From assembly GCA_937863385.1 (NCBI GenBank), contig CALMBW010000027.1, positions 62,001 through 126,000 on the forward strand: a stretch of 64,000 nucleotides of DNA. Direction: 5' to 3'. The stretch comes from an uncultured Actinomycetes bacterium. GTDB lineage: Bacteria; Actinomycetota; CADDZG01; WHSQ01. A model generated the notes under the pieces. The model saw only the letters and a list, made by a program, of their open reading frames with translations. It did no database searches and had not been told where the DNA came from. Of this stretch, positions 25,469-35,790 are shown piece by piece. The translations under genes and the position numbers were made by a program. Each line of letters starts with the position of its first letter. Position 1 is the first letter of the stretch.

Positions 25469-25519
25469 GCCGGGAAGCCTGGTCGGCGTTGTTGTGACGT
25501 ATCCAAGAACGCAACGACC
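25469..25519 (+). promoter_or_regulatory. Structured 5' leader of nhaA
   Basis: Two successive hairpins lie immediately before the nhaA ribosome site. GCCGGG-AAG-CCTGGT (25469-25483) forms a compact 6-bp stem; GGTCGGCGTT (25481-25490) pairs with AACGC and CGACC (25508-25512, 25515-25519), leaving AA bulged. The two stems share GGT, so they compete. AAGGAG starts just after the second stem. A cation-responsive or other translational switch is possible but not shown. The rest of the 250-base gap (25280-25468) has no gene that could be supported. Confidence 0.5.
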
Positions 25520-25530
25520 AAGGAGCATGC

Positions 25531-26805
25531 TTGAAGAAGCGTCCGGCCTGGCTCGATCCTCGCTCTCCCATCGTCAAGCGCGTAGCGCGCCCCGTGCTCG
25601 ATTTCCTCGACACCGAGGTTGGCGGCGGGATCGTTCTGGTTGTCGCCACGGTCGTCGCGATGCTGTGGGCCAACTCTCCTTGGAGCGATTCCTACTTCGA
25701 CCTATGGGAGCAGGTCGGTACCGCGGGCATCGGTAGCTTCGACCTATCGCTGGATCTGCGCCATTGGATCAACGACGGATTGATGACGCTGTTCTTTTTC
25801 GTGGTGGCGATGGAGATCAAACGAGAGCTGGTCGATGGAGAGCTCAGCGACCCCAAGAAAGCCGCGCTCCCCGCCCTCGCCGCGGTGGGCGGCATGGTCG
25901 CTCCAGCGCTGATCTATCTCGCATTCGCTTCCGGAGAAACGACAGGACGTGGGTGGGGCATCCCGATAGCTACGGACATCGCTTTCGCGGTCGGGGTTCT
26001 GGCGTTGATAGCACGCAACGCACCTCCTGCCATCCGCGTCTTCCTGCTTACGTTGGCGATCGTCGACGACATCGGAGCTATCTTGGTGATCGCGATCTTC
26101 TATTCGAACTCGCTCTCGCCGACTGCTCTTGCGATCTCTTTGGTTTCACTTGGGATCATCGTTGTCGCACGCCAAGCGGGAGTGAGGCCCATCTCGGTCT
26201 ACGTGGCCCTAGGAACCGCGTGCTGGGTAGCGATGGTGGAATCGGGTATCCACCCGACGATCAGTGGCGTAGCCGTTGGTCTTCTTACTCCGGCCCGCCC
26301 TCTGCGTGATGAGGACGAGCCTCTCACCGTGAGACTCACGGACAGGCTTCACCCCTACACGAGCTTCATCGTCGTCCCGCTCTTTGCGCTGGCGAACGCC
26401 GGGATCCGCCTGAGCCCCAGCGACATCCCGGATGCTTTGACATCAAAGGTTGGCGTGGCAGTGGCAGCCGGACTGGTGGTGGGCAAGGTCGCCGGAGTTA
26501 CCGGCGCGAGCTTCATCGCCGTTAAGTCCGGTCTCGCTACGCTTCCGGGCGGCATCGGCTTCAAGGACATCGCATCGGTCAGTGCTCTAGCCGGGATCGG
26601 ATTCACCGTTTCTATCTTCATCACCAATCTCGCGTTCGAGAACGAAGCTCTGCAAACGCAGGCGAAGGTCGGCATCATCGCTGCCTCGATCTGCGCAGCG
26701 GCTATCGGTACTGGGTTGGCCAAGTGGGGACCTAACCTGGGCGAAACCAGCGCCCCCGACGATCAGGGAGACCGAGGCCAACCCATCGAACCCGGGGCAA
26801 GATAG
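25531..26805 (+). CDS. nhaA: Na+/H+ antiporter NhaA
   Basis: This 424-residue membrane antiporter exchanges cytoplasmic sodium or lithium for protons. The essential aspartates are present: Asp149 in 'GIPIATDIAFAVGVL' and Asp179-Asp180 in 'LAIVDDIGAILVI', corresponding to D133, D163 and D164 of E. coli NhaA. The N-terminal 'FLDTEVGGGIVLVVATVVAMLWANSPW' and 'LMTLFFFVVAMEIKRELVDGEL' are typical. The start is TTG at 25531, behind AGGAG; no ATG is in a suitable position. The structured leader immediately upstream suggests translational control. A methyltransferase gene follows after 5 bases. Confidence 0.96.
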   Translation: MKKRPAWLDPRSPIVKRVARPVLDFLDTEVGGGIVLVVATVVAMLWANSPWSDSYFDLWEQVGTAGIGSFDLSLDLRHWINDGLMTLFFFVVAMEIKRELVDGELSDPKKAALPALAAVGGMVAPALIYLAFASGETTGRGWGIPIATDIAFAVGVLALIARNAPPAIRVFLLTLAIVDDIGAILVIAIFYSNSLSPTALAISLVSLGIIVVARQAGVRPISVYVALGTACWVAMVESGIHPTISGVAVGLLTPARPLRDEDEPLTVRLTDRLHPYTSFIVVPLFALANAGIRLSPSDIPDALTSKVGVAVAAGLVVGKVAGVTGASFIAVKSGLATLPGGIGFKDIASVSALAGIGFTVSIFITNLAFENEALQTQAKVGIIAASICAAAIGTGLAKWGPNLGETSAPDDQGDRGQPIEPGAR

Positions 26806-26810
26806 CCCGC

Positions 26811-27428
26811 ATGGATACACGGCTGCTCCGAGTTGCGTCGGAAACGAAAGGCTTCATGCCGAAAGACGAAGGTGTGGCGCTCTACGAAGCCGCGATCCAA
26901 GCACCACCTGGTTCGATGCTGGAGATCGGCAGCTACTGCGGGCGTTCGACGGTGTTCCTCGGTGCGGCCGCGAGAGAGAAGGGCGACCGCCTCTACACAC
27001 TCGACCACCACAGCGGGTCGGAGGAGCATCAACCGGGCGAGGGTTACCACGACCCCGGCGTCCTCGATCCCGTGACCGGCCGGGTCAACACCCTTCCCCA
27101 TCTGATCGAGACGCTGCGCCGGTCGGATCTAGAGCCTTGGGTCACGGTGCTCGGTGGGCGGTCGCACGTCATCGCCTCACTCTGGACCGAGCCTCTGTCC
27201 CTGCTCTTCATCGACGGTGGTCACGCTACCGAAACGGCCCACGGCGATCTCGATGGGTGGAGTCAACATCTCGTGCCGGGCGGGCACCTGGCCATCCACG
27301 ATGTTTTTCCAGATCCGGCAGCGGGAGGCCGTCCGCCGTTCGAGATCTACCGGCGGGCTCTTGACTCCGGACGTTTCGAAGAAGTCTCGGCAACCGGTAG
27401 CTTGAGGGTGCTCGCTAGGGTTCGATAG
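26811..27428 (+). CDS. Class I SAM-dependent methyltransferase
   Basis: This 205-residue protein has the SAM-binding motif 'MLEIGSYCGRSTVFLGAAA' and, further on, 'LSLLFIDGGHATETAHGDLDGWSQHLVPGGHLAIHDVF', which fits the Methyltransf_24 family, often linked to polysaccharide or cephalosporin-type hydroxylation and methylation. It is on the plus strand, 5 bases after nhaA, and its last 14 bases overlap the convergent toroid-protein gene. Its likely functional partners are the three minus-strand genes to its right. Confidence 0.88.
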   Translation: MDTRLLRVASETKGFMPKDEGVALYEAAIQAPPGSMLEIGSYCGRSTVFLGAAAREKGDRLYTLDHHSGSEEHQPGEGYHDPGVLDPVTGRVNTLPHLIETLRRSDLEPWVTVLGGRSHVIASLWTEPLSLLFIDGGHATETAHGDLDGWSQHLVPGGHLAIHDVFPDPAAGGRPPFEIYRRALDSGRFEEVSATGSLRVLARVR

Positions 27429-28434
27429 CCGAAGCGTCCATCGGAGCGACCGGCGCAAGCGTCGAACCATCGAATAGCCCCCTGGTCACTCCTCCGGCTA
27501 GCGCATCGGCAAGCAGCAACACCGAGCCTGCGCTCCAAGTCGTCTTCTCGTCCGGCCAGATCTCGGTTCCCGGATGATTCGCGCCGGTCCAGTACAGGCC
27601 ATCTGTATCGCGCAGATGCTGGATCCATTCGAAGAGGGTGGCTGCAGGCCGAACCTCGCCGATGCCCAGATAAGCTAGGCCGAGCTCGCAGGTTTCCCCT
27701 GTGGTGACCCATGTGCGGTCGTCCGTGCAGAGCGCGCCTCTGCCCTCCACCACGAAACGCCGCCAGCAGGTCTCCAGATCATCGGCTGCGATGTCCCCCC
27801 GGACGGCCAGACCCAGAACCGGGTAGTAGCTATCCATCGCGTAGCGATCCTTGCGCATGAATGCATCAGCACGCTCGATCGCTCTTCGCATGTCCGAAAG
27901 CGAGAGCTCCCAATCGGGACGCGTAACCTCCATGCGAGCGGCGATCGACAGCGCGCACCACAGAGAGAGGTGGATGCAAGAGGTCGAGGTGAGCAGAGCA
28001 TCGGGCCACAACCTGCCGCTGGCGTCACGAGCCCATGCGACCGCTCCGGTGGCCAGCTGCATGTCGAGCACCGTATCGATGGCACTCTCCACGCACGGCC
28101 ACATGGACGCTAGCCAGCCATCGTCCGAAGTGCTCAGGAAATGGTGCCAAACGCCCGTGGCGACGTAAGCGCAGAAATTCGCATCTACCGAGGCGTCGAC
28201 GACGCCGTTCCGATCGACAGCCGCCGGCCACGACCCGTCCGCTGTCTGAACCAGTCGCAGCCACTCGTAAGCAGAGCGCGCCTGGTGGTGGAAACCAGTC
28301 GCGTCCAGACCCATGGCAGCCTCCACGTGATTCCAAGTGTCAACATGACGTCCCGGCCCCCACGGGATCGCTCCGTCGGGCGATTGGATCGCAGCTATCC
28401 CGCGGGCCGTCAGAGAAAGCTGTTCGTTGTTCAT
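27415..28434 (-). CDS. Squalene-cyclase/prenyltransferase-like alpha-toroid protein
   Basis: This 339-residue protein is predicted all-helical, with repeats typical of the terpenoid cyclase/prenyltransferase toroid: 'IAAIQSPDGAIPW', 'LRLVQTADGSWPAAVD', 'MQLATGAVAWARDASGRLWPD' and 'WIQHLRDTDGLYWTGANHPG'. The DxDD or QW motifs needed for cyclase catalysis are not obvious, so it may bind or modify a polyprenyl or glycan rather than cyclise squalene. ATG at 28434 overlaps the methyltransferase stop (ATGA). It is the last gene of a minus-strand GT4-methyltransferase-toroid operon. Confidence 0.75.
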   Translation of the reverse strand: MNNEQLSLTARGIAAIQSPDGAIPWGPGRHVDTWNHVEAAMGLDATGFHHQARSAYEWLRLVQTADGSWPAAVDRNGVVDASVDANFCAYVATGVWHHFLSTSDDGWLASMWPCVESAIDTVLDMQLATGAVAWARDASGRLWPDALLTSTSCIHLSLWCALSIAARMEVTRPDWELSLSDMRRAIERADAFMRKDRYAMDSYYPVLGLAVRGDIAADDLETCWRRFVVEGRGALCTDDRTWVTTGETCELGLAYLGIGEVRPAATLFEWIQHLRDTDGLYWTGANHPGTEIWPDEKTTWSAGSVLLLADALAGGVTRGLFDGSTLAPVAPMDASAIEP

Positions 28435-29135
28435 ACGCTCTGCTTGCGGAGGTAGAGAACGAGACTCTTGCCCATGGCCACGTTCATCAACGACTCCCCA
28501 GCCCGCACCAACGGATGCGCTCGCTCGATATCCCAAACCAAAAACCGGTGGTACCAAGAAACCGGTGGGCGCTTGGCATCCAGATCGACAGCGCAGCGCA
28601 ACCACCAGAAGGCGGAGTGCAACGCATGAGCGTGATGGGTGTCGAACCACTTCAACCCGGCATCTTCAGCGCGTTCCATCAACTGGGAACGCCGGTAGAT
28701 CCGGACGTGACCGCCATCGTTCGAGTGATACTCCTTCGACAGGGCCCAACACACGGCTTCGGGCCAGAAGCGCGGAACGCTCGCTGCTATGACGCCGCCG
28801 GGACGCGTCACACGTGCGATCTCGCGCAACGCCTGTTCGTCGTTCGGGATGTGCTCGAGAACCTCCGATGCGATCACGTGGTCGAACGAGCCGTCGGCGA
28901 ATGGCAGCGTCAAAGCGTCGGCGACGACGGCTGCTCCCCTGCCGACATCTTCTTCGATAGCGACGGCAACCATCATGTGGGCGGTGTCCTTCAGAACGAC
29001 ATCATCCAGATCGACGGCGACGACATACGCCCCCCTTCGTTGGAGTTCGTATGAATGGCGTCCGGTTCCCGCTCCGAGGTCCAGCACCCTGTCACCGGGA
29101 GCGACCCTCATCCGGTCAAGGTCAACCGTCAGCAC
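28431..29135 (-). CDS. Class I SAM-dependent methyltransferase
   Basis: This 234-residue methyltransferase has motif I 'VLDLGAGTGRHSYEL', motif II 'VVAVDLDD', and 'LPFADGSFDHVIASEVLEHIPND' of the Methyltransf_11 type. The C-terminal part contains a hydrophobic 'FLVWDIERAHPLVRAGESLMNVAMG' segment, common in enzymes working on lipid-linked substrates. The start is GTG at 29135, overlapping the end of the glycosyltransferase by 7 bases. With the neighbouring genes it probably modifies a cell-envelope glycan or glycolipid. Confidence 0.9.
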   Translation of the reverse strand: MLTVDLDRMRVAPGDRVLDLGAGTGRHSYELQRRGAYVVAVDLDDVVLKDTAHMMVAVAIEEDVGRGAAVVADALTLPFADGSFDHVIASEVLEHIPNDEQALREIARVTRPGGVIAASVPRFWPEAVCWALSKEYHSNDGGHVRIYRRSQLMERAEDAGLKWFDTHHAHALHSAFWWLRCAVDLDAKRPPVSWYHRFLVWDIERAHPLVRAGESLMNVAMGKSLVLYLRKQSV

Positions 29136-30349
29136 GAGACAGCGGCCCCCGCGGCTCGATAGACCTCTTCCATCTGTTGGGCAGCTTGTTTCCAGGTGAA
29201 TCGCTCGAGAACACGCCGGCGTCCTGCCTTGCCCAAAGCTTCGGCCAACCGCGAATCGTTCATCACCTCACCGATCGCAACGGCTAGAGCGTGCGCGTCA
29301 CCCGGTGCGACAAGCGAACCAGCCTCTCCTACGACTTCGGGGAGGGCACCTCCTGTCGTAGCGACCAGGGGGATCCCGCAAGACATCGCTTCGGCTGCCG
29401 GCAAGGAGAACCCCTCGTACAACGATGGAACGACGGCAACCTGTGCCCTCGCCATCTCTTCGACCATCCTCAGAGCAGTAACCCTGCCCAACCTCTCGAC
29501 CTCGATCCCGAAACGGGCTGCTGCTGCAACGAGGAGCGGGCTGTCGCTGCCCCGTCCGATCACGACCAACCTGGCGTCACGCTCGGTCCTGAGTTTGGCC
29601 ACGGCCTCGACCAAAACGCCGAGCCCCTTCGAGGCCTGGTCGGAAGAGGCAACGGTCACGATCCTTCCGGGCTCTCGCTTGATCTGAGGGATCGGCTTGA
29701 AGAGATCCGCGTCGACGCCGTTGTGAACCACCGAGATCGCTTCTTGTCTGACCCCGAACTCCCTAACGATGTCCGTCCTGGTTGCCTCGGAAACGGTAAC
29801 GAGATGGCTCAAACGCTTGGCGACACGACGCTGCATGGCAACGAACCCATACCAACGGCGCTTACCGAGCCGTTTCAACGCGCCACTGGTGCCGGCGAGG
29901 GCGAGCCTCCTGTCTATAGAGATCGGGTGATGGATGGTTGTGACAAGCGGCGCGGCTCGGTCGACGGCCAGCATCCCGTACCCCAAGGTCTGGTTGTCAT
30001 GCACGACGTCGAATCCGGCCCTCAGGGCATCACGCATCCTTGCCATCCGCAAGCTGAATGTCAGCGGTTCGGGGAAGGCGCCAACGCACATGGCCGCGTA
30101 CTCAAGAACATCGATCCCATCACGAAACTCCGCTCTCGCGGGCCTGCGGAACGGATCTTCGGGCCGGTAAAGATCCAAACTCGGCACCGTCTGCAGTGCC
30201 ACGGAATGGTGGAGTTCGGGATAGGGGGGGCCCGAGAACACCGTCACCTGGTGTCCCAGTGCTGTCAGAGCCTCGGCCAGATGGGAGACATAGACGCCCT
30301 GTCCCCCCACTTCGGGGTGGCAACGGTACGACAGCATGGCGATGCGCAA
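29129..30349 (-). CDS. GT4-family glycosyltransferase
   Basis: This 406-residue glycosyltransferase has the GT-B fold: N-terminal 'IAMLSYRCHPEVGGQGVYVSHLAEAL' and C-terminal 'AQVAVVPSLYEGFSLPAAEAMSCGIPLVATTGGALPEVVG' with the GT4 E-x7-E signature. TTG at 30349 with GGAG upstream gives the usual family N-terminus; GTG at 30361 is an alternative. It is first in the cluster of methyltransferase and toroid genes. Donor and acceptor sugars are unknown. Confidence 0.92.
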   Translation of the reverse strand: MRIAMLSYRCHPEVGGQGVYVSHLAEALTALGHQVTVFSGPPYPELHHSVALQTVPSLDLYRPEDPFRRPARAEFRDGIDVLEYAAMCVGAFPEPLTFSLRMARMRDALRAGFDVVHDNQTLGYGMLAVDRAAPLVTTIHHPISIDRRLALAGTSGALKRLGKRRWYGFVAMQRRVAKRLSHLVTVSEATRTDIVREFGVRQEAISVVHNGVDADLFKPIPQIKREPGRIVTVASSDQASKGLGVLVEAVAKLRTERDARLVVIGRGSDSPLLVAAAARFGIEVERLGRVTALRMVEEMARAQVAVVPSLYEGFSLPAAEAMSCGIPLVATTGGALPEVVGEAGSLVAPGDAHALAVAIGEVMNDSRLAEALGKAGRRRVLERFTWKQAAQQMEEVYRAAGAAVSC

Positions 30350-30443
30350 ATAGGTCTCCACGGGCCGGCGGACCAGTTGACGAACTTCGGATCGACGGAC
30401 TCAGGTCGCCCATACCGGCGCGGGGCGCCGGACGGACGCTTGG

Positions 30444-30516
30444 CTCCGAGGGCGGGACTCGAACCCGCAACCTACCGGTTAACAGCCGGTTGCTCTGCCG
30501 GTTGAGCTACCTCGGA
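30444..30516 (-). tRNA. tRNA-Asn (GUU)
   Basis: A 73-base cloverleaf on the minus strand: acceptor TCCGAGG/CCTCGGA, D-arm GCTC/GAGC, anticodon loop CTGTTAA (anticodon GTT), T-arm GCGGG/CCCGC with TTCGAGT, discriminator G. CCA is not encoded. Confidence 0.97.
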
Positions 30517-30607
30517 AAGGCTGGGTCATCGTAAACGAAAGGGAGGGTTGGAGCGGCCAGGGATGCGGGCATACCATCAGCAGAGACACGATCTGAGGAG
30601 GTCAAAC

Positions 30608-30889
30608 ATGAAAGGTCGCCTGGGCCTGTTCCTGGGCTTCGGAGCCGGGTACGTACTGGGTTCCAAAGCAGGGCGAGAGCGCTACGAGCAGCTCCGTCGC
30701 TTGTACGACAACGTTCAAGCTTCTTCCGTGTTCCAGAAAGCGAGCGGTAAGGCCAAAGACGCCGTCGGCTCCGGTCTGGACGCAGCTAAGGACAAGGCAA
30801 GCGAAGGGGTGTCCAAAGTCAGCGATGCAGTGAAGGACCGGCGCTCGTCCAGCGGGCCCGGCCTCTCGGTCGCCCCGCCTCCCAACTAA
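30608..30889 (+). CDS. YtxH-like small membrane protein
   Basis: This 93-residue protein has one N-terminal hydrophobic segment (LGLFLGFGAGYVLGSKAGRERYEQL) typical of YtxH-type proteins, followed by a long amphipathic helix with Lys/Ala/Asp repeats ('KASGKAKDAVGSGLDAAKDKASEGVSKV') like LEA/coiled-coil sequences, and a short Pro-rich end. ATG at 30608 has the strong site GAGGAGGTC. It is convergent with rpoD, 21 bases from the rpoD stop. A stress-linked envelope role is usual for the family but not shown here. Confidence 0.85.
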   Translation: MKGRLGLFLGFGAGYVLGSKAGRERYEQLRRLYDNVQASSVFQKASGKAKDAVGSGLDAAKDKASEGVSKVSDAVKDRRSSSGPGLSVAPPPN

Positions 30890-30910
30890 GTAGGAACTAA
30901 CCAGCAAGCT

Positions 30911-32190
<1,280 letters not shown>

Positions 32191-32191
<1 letters not shown>

Positions 32192-33984
32192 CAGGCCACT
32201 CCCTGCAGATGTTTGAGAAGGTCACGCCGTTCGGCTTCAAGCCCAACCAATTCCGTGAACAACTCGTCATGTTGTTGTGGGTCTTCCAAAGGGTTCACTT
32301 CCTGCAGCGTATTGCGTCGTGACTTAATGTCTCGTTCGAGACTGAAGATCCGCAGCCTCGTGAAAACCTCTCGCAGTCGTTCGTCCAGGTCCCTCTCCAG
32401 TAGTTCATCGGCATCCACCGTCAATTCCGTGAATAACGACAATGCTTCCGGAGACAGACCTTGCGCGACCTCGGCTGGGGAAGACATCTCGCCCGCGGTC
32501 GCTGCCTCGTATATCTCCCGGCGAGCAGCACTCGTCAGTTCATCTGCGGTTATCGATCTTGCCCACGGGGCCGCTTGCTGCGGGTACATCAAGAGCAACT
32601 GCAACGCCTCCCGCTCAACTTTTACATGACCGGGCAAGCGTCTATCTCGACTCTGAGACGTGCCCCCCGCCCCCGCTTGATCGACCCCCGGTCGGTAATC
32701 ACCCAGCGCCCGCTGGACCATCTCGGGATCGACCCCGATCCGCCGCGCAACAGCGAACACATACTCGTGTCTTGCGATCGGATCCGGGTGCAACCCTAGC
32801 ACCTCGACTATCGACCTCACGGCTGCAGAGCGAGCTTCGGGAGTGTCCAAAGGAAGTTTCGCTATGGTCTGGTCCAGCTTGAACCCAAGCAGCGAGCGAG
32901 CGCCCGCTATCACCTTTTCGATGCCTTCCGGACCTTCTTCCTTGACCACATCGGCTGGATCGCGACCGGGAGGCAACGGCGCGACGAGTACTTCGAGGCC
33001 GATCCGGTGATGCATCCCGAAACCTCGTTCGGTTGCACCCTTACCGGCATCGTCCGCATCGAACATCAGCACCGCACGCGACGAGAACTTCTTGAGTTGT
33101 TCGAAGTGTGACTCACCCAGTGCAACCCCATTGGTTGCAACCGCCTCTTGCACTCCCGCCTCGTGAAGTGCGATCACATCCGTGTATCCCTCAACGACGA
33201 TCGCCTGACTACGCGCTATGGCGCTCTTCGCGCGGTCGAGTCCGTACATCACACGCGACTTATGGAAAACGGGAGTCTCCGAAGTGTTGAGGTACTTCGG
33301 ACCGTCTCCCGACACGAGCCGCGCGCCGAAGCCGACCACGTCGCCATTCAGATTCCAGGTGGGGAAGGTGATCCGCTCGCGAAAAGTGTCGTAGAGCTTG
33401 CCGGAACGCTCGCTGACCCGGCCTAGGTCTGCACCGGTGATCTCCTCGTTGGTGAATCCCTTCGCCAGGAGGTGCCGGCAGAGGGCATCTCGTCCCGGGG
33501 CCCAGCCCAGTTGCCATCTCTCTGCTACCGCCCGGTCGAAACCCCGGCCCCCCAGGTAGCGACGAGCCTCGGAAGCCTCGGGGATCGTCATCAGGGCCTT
33601 GTGGAAGAAGCGTGCTGCTTCATTGTTCGCTTCGATCATCCGAGCGCGCAGCCCGCGTTCGCGCGCTGCCCCGGGGCGCTCTTCCTCGTAACGAAGATCG
33701 AACCCTTCTCTCCGGGCCAGCCACTCGACCGCTTCGGGGAACGGAAGGCTCTCTATCTCTTGAACGAACTGATAGACGTTGCCTCCCTTCTGACAACCGA
33801 AGCAATGGAACAGCGAACGCGCGGAATCGACCGTGAAGGAAGGAGTCTTCTCGGAGTGGAATGGGCACAACCCCTTGAAGGTATGACCGCCACTCTTCTT
33901 GAGTGTCGTGTAGCCGGAGATCAGGTCGACGATGTCAGCCTTCTCACGAAGGGTGTCGATGTCCTCAGAATTGATCCTGGCCAA
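32191..33984 (-). CDS. dnaG: DNA primase DnaG
   Basis: This 597-residue primase makes RNA primers for replication. The N-terminal zinc finger has ligands in '[16 protein letters not shown]' and '[17 protein letters not shown]'. The TOPRIM catalytic region contains '[18 protein letters not shown]' and '[19 protein letters not shown]'. The C-terminal part is the helicase-interaction domain. The start is TTG at 33984 ([25 protein letters not shown]). It lies 54 bases after dgt. Confidence 0.97.
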
Positions 33985-34038
33985 ACCGCTCCCAATCTAC
34001 TTCACCGCGCGCGATAGCTGCCCGGGGAAGGGGGCGCT

Positions 34039-35049
34039 TCATCCTAGAACGCTCAGGTCTGGGGCCGGAGCCGCCATGAGGGTTTCGAAGGTCCGGAGCG
34101 CGAAACGATCTGTCATCCCCGCCACGTAGTCCACGGCCGCCTGCTCGGGGTCACCCCCCTGCCCAGCGGATGTATCGGGGATGGGGTTGGTGGAGAAGTG
34201 ACGCAAGAGGCTGAGGAGAACATGCTCTACGGAAGCTCGGGTGGACTCGGTCACCCGGCCCAGGTACACCTTCTCGAACAAGAACGACCTGGTCTCGCCC
34301 ATCGCTTCGAAGACCTGGGGGCTCATCTTGATCTCGTCAACCTCGGCCGACGCACCAACCAGGTCGGTCACCATCGTGCTGATGCGCTGCTGGTGAGAAC
34401 GCCCAAGCACTTCGAGCGTGGCATCCGGCAACTGTTCTTCGGTCAGGAGCCCGGCCCGCACTGCGTCGTCTATGTCGTGGTTCAGATACGCGATCCGATC
34501 GGCGTAACGCGCTATCTGTCCCTCGAGCGTCGCCGGCATCGTGGGCATCGACCAGGTGTGATTGGCGATGCCGTCGCGCACCTCCCAGGTGAGGTTCAGG
34601 TGTTCCAGTTCTTCGACGATGCGAACCGACTGGAGGTTGTGCTTGAACCCCGGATAGAAGGCGGCCACCACTTCCTCGCCCATGTGCCCGAAAGGTGTGT
34701 GCCCGAGGTCGTGTCCCAGACAGATCGCCTCGACCAGATCTTCGTTCAGTCGCAGGGCTCGGGCGATGGTACGGGCGACCTCGGTCACTTCCAGGGTGTG
34801 AGTGAGGCGGACCCGATAGTGGTCGCCCTCGGGCGCCAGGAATACCTGGGTCTTGTGGGCCAGCCGTCTGAACGCCTTGCTGTGGACGATCCGGGCCCGG
34901 TCCACCTGATAGGCGCTCTGTATCGCGTCCTGGCCCTCGGGCTCGACCCGCCCGCGGGTGCGAGCCGACAGCGATGCCCGGGCCGACAACGTTTGGGCCT
35001 CGATGGCTTCTGTCACCTCTCTGAGCTGCTGATCCGGCCCGTTTCCCAT
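34039..35049 (-). CDS. dgt: dGTP triphosphohydrolase-like HD protein
   Basis: This 336-residue HD-domain protein hydrolyses dNTPs to nucleoside and triphosphate. The motif series is 'RARIVHSKAFRRLAHKTQVF', 'RLTHTLEVTEVARTIARALRL', HD in 'AICLGHDLGHTPFGHMGE', and 'RYADRIAYLNHDIDDAVRAGLL'. This is the DgtA2/type 2 form common in Actinomycetota, where it precedes dnaG as here. ATG at 35049 gives the standard N-terminus; an upstream extension is not supported. Confidence 0.93.
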   Translation of the reverse strand: MGNGPDQQLREVTEAIEAQTLSARASLSARTRGRVEPEGQDAIQSAYQVDRARIVHSKAFRRLAHKTQVFLAPEGDHYRVRLTHTLEVTEVARTIARALRLNEDLVEAICLGHDLGHTPFGHMGEEVVAAFYPGFKHNLQSVRIVEELEHLNLTWEVRDGIANHTWSMPTMPATLEGQIARYADRIAYLNHDIDDAVRAGLLTEEQLPDATLEVLGRSHQQRISTMVTDLVGASAEVDEIKMSPQVFEAMGETRSFLFEKVYLGRVTESTRASVEHVLLSLLRHFSTNPIPDTSAGQGGDPEQAAVDYVAGMTDRFALRTFETLMAAPAPDLSVLG

Positions 35050-35134
35050 GCCCGCGACGCTACCCGAGGACTGCGACGATATTGCCCGGCCCCACGCGGT
35101 AACGGGCATAGAGGACGAAACGTAGAGTGATGGC

Positions 35135-35788
35135 ATGAAAGCGTTACGTCTCCTGACCCCCGTCCTGGTGCTCGCCTTGCTCGCGCCACCCGCAGCGGCC
35201 GGCGAGCAACTCGATGCCCGCACTGAACCTCAGACCGAAGGTCCGCTCTCCGGGGGCGATGCGAGTTGCCGCCGGCAGGTCGAGACCAAGGACGGCAGCA
35301 CCGTTGCCGTGGTCCGCCTTTGCTCCCGCCTGTACGCCCTGGCACCGGAGTCCGAGACCGACGAAGCCAACGACTACGGAGTTCTGTGGCTCCAGTCCAA
35401 CGTGGACGCTGCCAAAGGTTGGTGTGCGGTAGAGGTGAACACGTCTGCCGCCATCGGGGAAGGTGGGGCGGTCTACGACACGGCTCCCGGCGCCCGCCGT
35501 CGCACCAACAAACGCAAGAGGATCGAGGTGACCCTCACGGTCGATGCCCAGGGCGAAGCGACCGAGACCGCCGCGGCAAGCCAATCACTGGTGATGTTCC
35601 CCCGGCTGATGAAACCGATCCTCGAGCCCACGAACCAAGGCACCGATTTCACGTTGAAGTGGGTAGGCAGCGTGGGCCGGAAGCTCGCGTTCGCCTCGGG
35701 GGCCGAGCTGTCGTGGCCGGCGGGGATCGGATCGCCGACGATCGAGCCGACACTGACCTACAGATTCGAGAAGAAGGGAGAGTGCTGA
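35135..35788 (+). CDS. Secreted cysteine-containing protein, paralogue A
   Basis: This is a 217-residue exported protein with a signal peptide (KALRLLTPVLVLALLAPPAAAG) and four cysteines in the mature part. The segment 'ESETDEANDYGVLWLQSNVDAAKGWCAVEV' recurs in its downstream neighbour, as do 'EQLDART' near the N-terminus and a terminal Cys. It is predicted beta-rich. No family is recognised. The pair clearly arose by tandem duplication. It is divergent from dgt. Confidence 0.8.
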   Translation: MKALRLLTPVLVLALLAPPAAAGEQLDARTEPQTEGPLSGGDASCRRQVETKDGSTVAVVRLCSRLYALAPESETDEANDYGVLWLQSNVDAAKGWCAVEVNTSAAIGEGGAVYDTAPGARRRTNKRKRIEVTLTVDAQGEATETAAASQSLVMFPRLMKPILEPTNQGTDFTLKWVGSVGRKLAFASGAELSWPAGIGSPTIEPTLTYRFEKKGEC

Positions 35789-35790
35789 GG

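Noticed and set aside
25334-25534. A 66-codon frame in the nhaA leader
   Set aside because: No ribosome site, no recognisable domain, and it overlaps the structured leader and the nhaA start.
29291-30505. A 404-codon open frame on the plus strand across the glycosyltransferase
   Set aside because: It is antisense to the GT4 gene, has no family match, and its composition (Pro, Arg, Gly, Asp mixture) is that of a reverse-frame shadow in GC-rich DNA.
34039-35223. Longer dgt reading frame starting at 35223
   Set aside because: The added residues are Ser/Thr-rich and overlap the divergent secreted-protein gene; the family N-terminus begins at 35049.
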